From NCBI GenBank assembly GCA_020444415.1, contig JAHLLA010000005.1, positions 1-64,000 of the forward strand: DNA of 64,000 nucleotides, read 5' to 3'. A program made the position numbers and the translations under genes. Positions 43,591 to 50,943 of the stretch are shown here, piece after piece (positions within the stretch are counted from its first letter, which is position 1; each line of letters starts with the position of its first letter). The notes under the pieces were generated by a model. That model worked only from the letters and a program-made list of their open reading frames with translations, searched no databases and was not told where the DNA came from. This stretch comes from Bacteroidota bacterium (GTDB lineage: Bacteria; Bacteroidota; Bacteroidia; Bacteroidales; F082).

Positions 43591-44595
43591 ATGAAGGAGA
43601 TTGATTTTGAACATAAAATGGCGGCTCATTGTGAGTCGGGAACCGTTACAGCCATATTAAATCATAATGGTCTCGAAATTACGGAGCCCATGGTTTTTGG
43701 GATCGCCAGTGGTATCTTTTTTGGTTATTTTGAATCATCCAATTTTCCTTTTCCCATGTTTATCGTCCGCAACAAACCGGGCTCGATACGAAAGAATATC
43801 TCCAAACGGCTGGGGGTTAAATTTTATACAAAAGATTTTAAAAAACAGCAGCAAGGCATTGATGAACTCAACAGCTTAATCGATGAAGGCCGCCCGGTAG
43901 CTACTCAGGTTGATTTCTATTATATGAAATTTTTACCCGAGTACGTACGTACCCATATGAATGTACATTTTGTGAACATCGTAGGCCGAAATGAAGAAAA
44001 CTACCTGGTGAGCGACAGTTATCATCGGACAGTTGCTGAACTGGATGTTGCAACATTAAATAAAGCCCGTTTTGTGGGAGGATATATGGCTCCTAAAGGC
44101 TTTTTATTCTATCCGGCCTACATTCCTGAGAATATTGATTTTGAAAAAGCCATTATCAAAGGGATTAAAAAAGCCGCCTATAATATGACCAAACTGCCGG
44201 TGCCTTTTATTGGTGTGAAAGGGATCAGGAAATTTGCCAAAAAGGTAAAAACATGGCCCGATTTGGCACGGGATATCGATCATCTCTCGCATGAGATCAT
44301 GAAAATAAATGTTTTCCTTGAAGACCAGGGAACCGGTGGTGCCGGATTCCGCTTTTTATATGCTACATTTCTGCAGCAGGCAGCCCAAAAACTCAACTTT
44401 ACCCAGTTAGACGACATGTCGAAAAAGATGATGGCCATTGGCGACGATTGGAGAAATATTTCTTATTTTGCGGCTAAAATAGGCAAGAACAGAGACCTTG
44501 GAGTAGAACGCCTGAACGAACTCAGCCAGATGATAAACGCCATGGCTGACCAGGAACAAGTGTTTTTTACGGAGCTTTATAAAATGGTTAAATAA
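43591..44595 (+). CDS. BtrH-like acyltransferase/peptidase-fold protein
   Basis: The 334-residue protein starts with an N-terminal BtrH-type domain: Cys14 in AAHCESGTVTAILNHNGLEI, then EPMVFGIASGIFFGYF. BtrH transfers an acyl group from an acyl carrier protein onto an amine in butirosin synthesis, using a papain-like Cys. The middle has HFVNIVGRNEENYLVSDSYH, which supplies the His/Asp-type part. The C-terminal half matches the all-alpha part found in this family (DUF4872-like). The gene is 15 bases upstream of an ACP, which fits an ACP-dependent acyl transfer. Substrate unknown. Confidence 0.8.
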   Translation: MKEIDFEHKMAAHCESGTVTAILNHNGLEITEPMVFGIASGIFFGYFESSNFPFPMFIVRNKPGSIRKNISKRLGVKFYTKDFKKQQQGIDELNSLIDEGRPVATQVDFYYMKFLPEYVRTHMNVHFVNIVGRNEENYLVSDSYHRTVAELDVATLNKARFVGGYMAPKGFLFYPAYIPENIDFEKAIIKGIKKAAYNMTKLPVPFIGVKGIRKFAKKVKTWPDLARDIDHLSHEIMKINVFLEDQGTGGAGFRFLYATFLQQAAQKLNFTQLDDMSKKMMAIGDDWRNISYFAAKIGKNRDLGVERLNELSQMINAMADQEQVFFTELYKMVK

Positions 44596-44610
44596 ATTAA
44601 AATTGCGAAG

Positions 44611-44889
44611 GTGGCAGCGACAGATATACAACAAATAAAACAAGAAGTGAAAGAGGTGATAATCAAAGCCCTCAATATAAAGAATATAGAACCTGATAAA
44701 ATTGATGACAGTGCCCCGCTTTTTGCACCGGGTAATGCATTCGGATTGGATTCCGTAGACGCCATAGATATCATTATGCGTGTCCAGAGCCATTTTAATG
44801 TACGCATCGACGATCAGAACCAGGCTCGTGATGTGCTGGAATCCATCGACACCCTCGCCGCTTTCATTGTGAGGCAAAGAAGTGCCTAA
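44611..44889 (+). CDS. Acyl carrier protein
   Basis: The 92-residue protein has Ser48 in FGLDSVDAIDIIMRVQ, the phosphopantetheine site, and helices typical of ACP. The start is GTG at 44611; the residues before the first helix support it. It lies between the BtrH-like gene and a sulfotransferase, and differs from the other cluster ACP (Ser45 in LGGDSLMFL). This suggests two carriers for two stages of the pathway. Confidence 0.88.
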   Translation: MAATDIQQIKQEVKEVIIKALNIKNIEPDKIDDSAPLFAPGNAFGLDSVDAIDIIMRVQSHFNVRIDDQNQARDVLESIDTLAAFIVRQRSA

Positions 44890-44911
44890 AAATACCTAAA
44901 CAGCGATCTTG

Positions 44912-45997
44912 ATGAAGCATTCATATTTACTATTGGGAATTACATCAGGAAGACTAGGCAGGCTGTTAGTAAAAAATGGTTTCTCATTCACACCCAAAAC
45001 AATTTTCAGGATATTTTTCCTGGCACAGAGTTCCCTCTTTGCTTCGATGTTTAAAAGAAGTGAAAAAAGGAAGCTTAAAAAGAATCTTGCACAGTTTGAA
45101 ATGCCTTCTGATCCGGTATTTATTGTCGGACATTGGCGCACTGGAAGCACATTCCTGCATCAACTCATGTCGCTGGACGATCAACTGGTGGCACCCACTG
45201 TATTCCAGGTGTCCGTACCCGACAGTTTCCTGGTTTCTGAAAAATATTACAAACCGGTAATGACCAAAATGATGAGCCCGAAACGGCCTATGGATAATGT
45301 AGCTCTCGGTTTTTATGAACCACAAGAGGATGAATATGCACTAATCAAGTTGGCCCCCGGCTCCCCATTGGAAAAGCTGGTTTTTCCTAAAAATAAATCT
45401 TATTTCCTGCTGGATTATGATGATTTCATCCCTTCGGAAAATGTAATTGAAGATTGGAAAAAAGCATTGAGAAATTTCTGTAAAAGGCTAAGTTACTCGA
45501 AAGGTAAAAGAGTGCTATTAAAAAACCCCTTTCATTCAATGCGTATTTCTTTGTTGCGCGACATGTTTCCGAAAGCAAAATTCATTCATATCCATCGCCA
45601 TCCATACAAAGTGGTGCCTTCAACCATTCATATGTGGAATGTCGTGAGTAATGAGAATAAACTGAAGAGTAGAAAGCTTAATTTTGAAGTTCAGGATGTG
45701 GTAGCGGTATTAAACCGGATGCTGTCAACGATCCGTCAGCAGATGAAATTGATCCCGCAAGATGCCAAAGCAGAGATCAGTTTCAAGGAATTGCAAAACG
45801 ACCCTGTTAAAACCCTGAAGCAAGTTTACCATCAGTTGGGTTTGAAATATACAACTGAATTTGATGCGAAATTAAAAGCGCGATTATCCGAAACGAAATT
45901 CTACCAGAAAAACAATTATGTACTTTCAGAAACCGATAAAGAAATCATCAGGAATGGGCTGAGGGAACATTTTAAGCACTATAATTACGAGAAATAA
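44912..45997 (+). CDS. Sulfotransferase family protein
   Basis: The protein is 361 residues from the ATG at 44912 (a TTG at 44909 is also open). The PAPS-binding 5'-phosphosulfate loop is VGHWRTGSTFLH (about 71-82), and the 3'-phosphate motif is FIHIHRHPYKVVPSTIHM. This type transfers sulfate from PAPS to hydroxyl or amine groups. In polyketide systems a sulfotransferase can also activate a hydroxyl for elimination, as in curacin. It is located between the ACP and the third radical SAM gene in the same operon. The target is probably the cluster product. Confidence 0.85.
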   Translation: MKHSYLLLGITSGRLGRLLVKNGFSFTPKTIFRIFFLAQSSLFASMFKRSEKRKLKKNLAQFEMPSDPVFIVGHWRTGSTFLHQLMSLDDQLVAPTVFQVSVPDSFLVSEKYYKPVMTKMMSPKRPMDNVALGFYEPQEDEYALIKLAPGSPLEKLVFPKNKSYFLLDYDDFIPSENVIEDWKKALRNFCKRLSYSKGKRVLLKNPFHSMRISLLRDMFPKAKFIHIHRHPYKVVPSTIHMWNVVSNENKLKSRKLNFEVQDVVAVLNRMLSTIRQQMKLIPQDAKAEISFKELQNDPVKTLKQVYHQLGLKYTTEFDAKLKARLSETKFYQKNNYVLSETDKEIIRNGLREHFKHYNYEK

Positions 45998-46011
45998 CAA
46001 ATAGACTTACC

Positions 46012-47277
46012 ATGAAAATCAAACTCATATACCCCAAATGGTCAAAACTGGACGGACAAACTGAATTCAATTTGCCCCCCCACGGCCCCATTGTTTTTGC
46101 CGCTGCATTACCTGGTACTGTGGACGTGGATTTTACAGATGAAAACGTGCAATCTTTCAGCTATGATGATCCGGCAGACCTGGTATGTATCTCCATGATG
46201 CTGACATCGCAAATCAAACGTGGCTGGGAAATAGCGGATACCTTTAGGGCCAAAGGTAAAAAAGTACTTTTTGGTGGTATCTCCACCATGCTCCATGCAG
46301 AGGAAACTATGAAACATGCCGACAGTGTTTTTATGGGAGAAGCCGAAGGCCATATGGAGGAAGTGTTGGATGATTTTTCAAAAGGCAAACTGAAAAAGTT
46401 GTACAATTTTATGAATCATCAGCCGGATACACAATTGGTAGGTCCGGCGAGACGCGATCTGCTGGAACGCGATCTATATTACCACAAAGGTGTACAGATG
46501 GTCGATCTTTTTCATGCTTCAAGAGGCTGTAAGTACAATTGCTATCCTTGTGCTGTTTCATTTCTGGGTGGCAGGAATTTCAGACCCCGGCCATTCGACC
46601 GGATTGCTGAAGAATTGGACACGATCGATAATAACAGGTTGTTTGTAGTGGATAACACACTGGCGCAGGATATTGAGTGGACAAAAGAATTGTTCAGGAC
46701 GATGATCCCTTTTAAAAAGAAATGGTGCAGCCATACTATCGCTGATGATCCGGAGGTGCTCGACCTGGCAGCACAGGCAGGCTCATGGTATGTGTACCAG
46801 GCGGTTTTCGATACATCAGATTATATCAAAGAACGTGTAAAAAGATACCACGATCATGGTATCAGCGTTGAGGGTACGATTTTGTTAGGTATGGATAATC
46901 AAACAGAAGACGATATCAAACGCTTATTGGATTTCCTGGGTGAAATTAATCTTGATCTCGCCGAATTTACCGTGTTAACCCCATTTCCTGAAACAAAAGC
47001 ATATGATGATATGCTGAAAGAGGGTCGTATTTTTGACCACGACTGGAACCATTATACGGCTGATACAGTGGTATTCAAACCGAGGCATATGTCGCCAGAG
47101 CGATTACAGGAATTATACCATTCTGCATGGGATAGTTTTTATGCTTCTGAAAGCCAGGAACAGAAAATGTTTAAACTGATGATGAAAGTGGTAGAGCGTG
47201 AAGTATTGGACGGTACCTATCGCAAACCGAGAAAAGACCTGATGGAATCCAGTTTTGGCAAAGTGGTTGACAGGTAA
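46012..47277 (+). CDS. B12-binding-type radical SAM protein 3
   Basis: The 421-residue protein begins MKIKLIYPKWSKLDGQTEF and has a cobalamin-binding-like N-terminus (DLVCISMMLTSQIKRG, VLFGGISTMLHAEE, ADSVFMGEAEG). The radical SAM cysteines are 173, 177 and 180 (CKYNCYPC). The C-terminus contains LTPFPETKAYDDML, in common with radical SAM 2 (LTPMPGTVYYEEM), and DHDWNHYTADTVVFKP. It is 14 bases downstream of the sulfotransferase and five bases upstream of the last cluster gene. Confidence 0.88.
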   Translation: MKIKLIYPKWSKLDGQTEFNLPPHGPIVFAAALPGTVDVDFTDENVQSFSYDDPADLVCISMMLTSQIKRGWEIADTFRAKGKKVLFGGISTMLHAEETMKHADSVFMGEAEGHMEEVLDDFSKGKLKKLYNFMNHQPDTQLVGPARRDLLERDLYYHKGVQMVDLFHASRGCKYNCYPCAVSFLGGRNFRPRPFDRIAEELDTIDNNRLFVVDNTLAQDIEWTKELFRTMIPFKKKWCSHTIADDPEVLDLAAQAGSWYVYQAVFDTSDYIKERVKRYHDHGISVEGTILLGMDNQTEDDIKRLLDFLGEINLDLAEFTVLTPFPETKAYDDMLKEGRIFDHDWNHYTADTVVFKPRHMSPERLQELYHSAWDSFYASESQEQKMFKLMMKVVEREVLDGTYRKPRKDLMESSFGKVVDR

Positions 47278-47282
47278 AAATC

Positions 47283-47657
47283 ATGATGAAAACATCCGGC
47301 AAATACGTGGATTATGAGTTTCACTTCAAAGGGAAGTGGGATGTGCCCGGTATTTGCGGTTTGAAAGTAGTTCAACAAACGGATAAAACGATTGTAATTG
47401 CCACCAATTTATATGAGCATAATCCCGGCACGTCCATCTCACGCTGGTCCGCACAACTGGCAACGGCTATATGTAAAGAACTGAAAATTGATCCCTCTCA
47501 ACTTATTTTCATTGAACACAACCCTGACCGCCAATCAAAACTGGATTTTTACAAAGAAACATTTGATATAGTGGAATTTGACCGGGATGGCGACCTCTTC
47601 ACCAATCCCCGATGGACGAGAATTAGTAAGAAAGAAGTGGATGATATGTTATCCTAA
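47283..47657 (+). CDS. Uncharacterised small protein at the cluster end
   Basis: The 124-residue protein shows no signal peptide or membrane helix. It has a mixed alpha/beta pattern with WSAQLATAICKELKID and IFIEHNPDRQSKLDFYKETF. Similar short proteins occur in Bacteroidota but I do not recognise the family. It follows radical SAM 3 by five bases, and the next gene has its own promoter, so it is the last gene of the cluster operon. Confidence 0.6.
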   Translation: MMKTSGKYVDYEFHFKGKWDVPGICGLKVVQQTDKTIVIATNLYEHNPGTSISRWSAQLATAICKELKIDPSQLIFIEHNPDRQSKLDFYKETFDIVEFDRDGDLFTNPRWTRISKKEVDDMLS

Positions 47658-47668
47658 TTCGCTTTGCT

Positions 47669-47676
47669 TAACTTTG
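47669..47676 (+). promoter_or_regulatory. Candidate -7 box for the TonB receptor (TAACTTTG)
   Basis: TAACTTTG, identical to the box at 43075, lies 29 bases before the TTG start at 47706, supporting a transcription start separate from the cluster. Confidence 0.4.
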
Positions 47677-47705
47677 TCATAATAAATGCTTAAGCAACTG
47701 AACCC

Positions 47706-50075
47706 TTGAACCTGCGCTGCACATACAGATTTCTTTTCATTCTTTTGATGCTTCAATCGCTGATTTTGAGCGGACAGGAAGATTTCACCCAGAACATCCG
47801 GGGAAAGGTGGTAGATATGGGTTCAGGTTATGGATTACCGAATGCGAACATCATCGTGCTGAACTCTGAACCTTCAATAGGTGCTTCTGCAGATGTAAAT
47901 GGCTTGTTCCTGCTGGAAAACGTGCCTGTTGGCAGACAAAGTTTACAGGTGAGTTATACGGGTTATCAAACCGTTGTATTATCAGATTTATATGTGAGTA
48001 CCGGGAAAGAATTGGTGCTGAGAATAGAGCTCAAGGAACTTATTGAAACGATGGTAGAGGTGGAGATTGTTGCGGAGTACCGTAAAGACAAACCCATCAA
48101 TCCGATGGCGATCGTCAGTGCCCGCTCATTTAGCGTTGAGGAAACCAATAAATACGCCGGAAGTTATGGCGATCCGGCACGAATGGCAGCAAATTTTGCG
48201 GGGGTAGCCTCTTCCCGCGACAACCGGAATGATATTGCGATCCGGGGTAATTCTCCCATCGGTTTGCAGTACCGACTGAATGGTGTTGAAATTACCAACC
48301 CGAATCATTTTGCTGCACAGGGAACAACCGGTGGGCCGATTACCATGCTGAATACCAACCTGCTGGCCAATTCCGATTTCTTTACGGGCGCATTCCCGGC
48401 TTCATATGGCAACGCCCTTTCCGGTGTTTTCGACCTGAAATTAAGGAATGGAAATGCAGACCGTTATGAGTTCTGGGGCCAGCTTGGATGGAATGGCCTC
48501 GAGTTCGGTCTGGAAGGGCCTTTTTCAAAAAAATCATCGGCAACATACCTGGCTGCTTATCGCTATTCTATTACCGATATTCTGGAAAAAATGGGTGTTC
48601 AACTGGAGGAAAGTGCCCGCTACCAGGATCTTTCATTCAACCTGAATTTTCCGACAATAAAAGCGGGTGTCTTTTCCTTATTTGGCATGGGAGGCAGCAG
48701 TGGAATAAAAAACCTGGATTCCGATAAAGAAATAGAGGATTGGACCTTTGCCACGCATGGTGAGGACCTGAAATCGAAAAGCGTCTTGTTTTCCCTTGGT
48801 TTTTCACATCATTATTATTTTAATTCAACCACCAGCCTGCAAAGCAGGATTTCAGCAGTGGGGAGCCGGGTTGAAACGCAGATCGATACCTTTAGCATAG
48901 CCAATGAGACTCCATTTATAAAGAACGGGGAAAATTCCTCAGAGATGATCTATGGCTTTTCGACCCAACTATCGAAGAAATTTAATGCTGCCAGCACTTT
49001 TGATGTGGGCCTGAGCTGGGATTTGTATGATGTGGATTATGAGGATAGTTTGTATATGAAGCAGGCATATAAACAGCAAACCAACATCAAAACACAATTC
49101 TCTTTGTTCAGTGCATTTGCCCAGTGGAAATATGAATTCAGCAATACTTTCTCTACTTACGTTGGACTGCATTACCAATACTTTACCCTAAATGGAAGCC
49201 AGTTGCCTGAACCCCGCCTGGGGCTCCAATGGAAAGTGAATGCACGGCAATCTATCAGTTTTGGAGCGGGTTTACAAAGCCAGACACAGGCCCGTTTGAT
49301 GTATTTTGTACAAACGCCTTTGCCTGATGATAAATATGCACTAACCAACAAACAAATGGACTTTTCAAAAAGCCTCCAATTTGTATTGGGATATGATTAT
49401 TTAATAACGGAGTTTTTCCGGCTTAAAGCCGAGACCTATTACCAACATTTGTATGATATTCCGGTAAAGCAAAGCATTCCGCAGTATTCGATATTGAATG
49501 AGGGGGCTGAATTTTTTCTTGAACGGATGGACAGCCTTGTGAACAGGGGTACAGGTACAAATTACGGACTGGAACTTACTTTGGAAAAATTTATGAGCCG
49601 GAATTATTACTTCCTGCTGACCGCTTCCCTGTTTCAGTCGAAATATAAAGGCTATGATGGTATGGAACGAAGCACTTCTTTCAACAACAATTATGTTTTG
49701 AATGCTGTAGGAGCTTATGAATTACCATTCGGAAAGCGTAAAAACCGGGCGCTTATATTGGGCTTGCGAATGACACTTGCAGGAGGCAAGCCTTATGTGC
49801 CTTTTGACCAGGAGGCAACCGTTGAAGAAGGACAGGTGGTATATGATTGGGAAGATGCTTATGTGCCCCGTCACCAGGATTATTTTCGCACCAGTTTCAG
49901 GGTGGGTATACGCCGGAATGAGCGAAAATTCAATACTACATTCCTGTTCGACCTGCAATACCGCGCCAATTATACCTACATTTTCATGTACCGGATAGAT
50001 GTTGTAACTGGCAAAATCATTCAGGATTACCAAATGGGCTGGTACCCGAATGCGACTGTCAGATTCCAGTTTTAA
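47706..50075 (+). CDS. TonB-dependent receptor with carboxypeptidase-like N-terminal domain
   Basis: The 789-residue outer-membrane receptor begins with a signal peptide (FLFILLMLQSLILSGQ). It then has a carboxypeptidase-regulatory-like domain (IRGKVVDMGSGYGLPNANII), a plug region (SYGDPARMAANFAG, NDIAIRGNSPIGLQYRLNG) and a beta-barrel to the C-terminal Phe (ATVRFQF). No true TonB box can be named. The start codon is TTG; no ATG precedes the signal peptide. It lies directly right of the biosynthetic cluster, but with its own promoter candidate. The ligand is unknown. Confidence 0.88.
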   Translation: MNLRCTYRFLFILLMLQSLILSGQEDFTQNIRGKVVDMGSGYGLPNANIIVLNSEPSIGASADVNGLFLLENVPVGRQSLQVSYTGYQTVVLSDLYVSTGKELVLRIELKELIETMVEVEIVAEYRKDKPINPMAIVSARSFSVEETNKYAGSYGDPARMAANFAGVASSRDNRNDIAIRGNSPIGLQYRLNGVEITNPNHFAAQGTTGGPITMLNTNLLANSDFFTGAFPASYGNALSGVFDLKLRNGNADRYEFWGQLGWNGLEFGLEGPFSKKSSATYLAAYRYSITDILEKMGVQLEESARYQDLSFNLNFPTIKAGVFSLFGMGGSSGIKNLDSDKEIEDWTFATHGEDLKSKSVLFSLGFSHHYYFNSTTSLQSRISAVGSRVETQIDTFSIANETPFIKNGENSSEMIYGFSTQLSKKFNAASTFDVGLSWDLYDVDYEDSLYMKQAYKQQTNIKTQFSLFSAFAQWKYEFSNTFSTYVGLHYQYFTLNGSQLPEPRLGLQWKVNARQSISFGAGLQSQTQARLMYFVQTPLPDDKYALTNKQMDFSKSLQFVLGYDYLITEFFRLKAETYYQHLYDIPVKQSIPQYSILNEGAEFFLERMDSLVNRGTGTNYGLELTLEKFMSRNYYFLLTASLFQSKYKGYDGMERSTSFNNNYVLNAVGAYELPFGKRKNRALILGLRMTLAGGKPYVPFDQEATVEEGQVVYDWEDAYVPRHQDYFRTSFRVGIRRNERKFNTTFLFDLQYRANYTYIFMYRIDVVTGKIIQDYQMGWYPNATVRFQF

Positions 50076-50099
50076 TACAAGTATTCACTATAAATGAAT

Positions 50100-50942
50100 T
50101 TAAGGCGACCTTACAATCGTACTGGTATATACGGAAGGATAAGCAGCGAAATATCCAACGGCTCCATTGTTGATATTGGAACTTACATTGGCCGGGGGGC
50201 CGCTAAAAACAGGTACGCTATAGGAAATTTCAGTTTGTAACTCAATGATATAATTGTAATAGTCTTCTGAAATATTCGACAGTACCAGCGTGAATTTGTC
50301 ACCCGGTTTCAGAGATTTTTTACCAAATCCCATCACGATAACGCCGTTCATATAATTGCCATCTATTAATTCATCATTGCCAATGCTTATTTCTGAAATG
50401 GTATCGGTAATCAGGGTGTCGTTTCGCAAGGCATTAAACATATAATAATCTGGTCCGGCTGGTTCCCATGCATATATTTTGACCATCCAGTATTCAAAAT
50501 CAGTATTAAATTCCACTGAAACAGAGTCAATCTGGTCAGTTAACCTCGGCATATAGGTTGTTGCGCTGTAATTCAAAAAGCCACCCACTTCTTCTGCCAA
50601 GTTAATGTTCAGTTCGTAGGACTGTTCGCGTTCAGCAATAAATTCATCCGGAAACATATACATGCCCGGTTGTTCTGCATCTTCCTGGAGGGTGAATGTC
50701 TCTGCACCATCCTTTACCTCCACAACAGCATTTGAAACAGTTGGTGCCGGCATATTGGAAAAATAGCCCGAAGATTCACTTAAACTGACATAATTTTTAC
50801 CGTCATTGGGTGCCAAGTATCCTTCAACAGCCAGTTTTACATAGCCTTCTTCCAATTCAATGTCAATTCGTTCAGAGCACGATTGTAATCCAGCAACTAT
50901 TGCCAGCGCTATTATCATAATATATGTGAATGCATTTCTCAT
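50100..50942 (-). CDS. DUF4249-type lipoprotein
   Basis: From the ATG at 50942 the protein is 280 residues with a signal peptide and lipobox (IVAGLQSCSER). The mature part has KLAVEGYLAPNDGKNYVSLS and NAVVEVKDGAETFTL, the pattern of DUF4249 lipoproteins, which occur next to TonB-dependent receptors in Bacteroidota. It probably works with the receptor at 50944-53292, whose stop lies just before its start. Substrate unknown. Confidence 0.82.
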   Translation of the reverse strand: MRNAFTYIMIIALAIVAGLQSCSERIDIELEEGYVKLAVEGYLAPNDGKNYVSLSESSGYFSNMPAPTVSNAVVEVKDGAETFTLQEDAEQPGMYMFPDEFIAEREQSYELNINLAEEVGGFLNYSATTYMPRLTDQIDSVSVEFNTDFEYWMVKIYAWEPAGPDYYMFNALRNDTLITDTISEISIGNDELIDGNYMNGVIVMGFGKKSLKPGDKFTLVLSNISEDYYNYIIELQTEISYSVPVFSGPPANVSSNINNGAVGYFAAYPSVYTSTIVRSP

Positions 50943-50943
50943 A

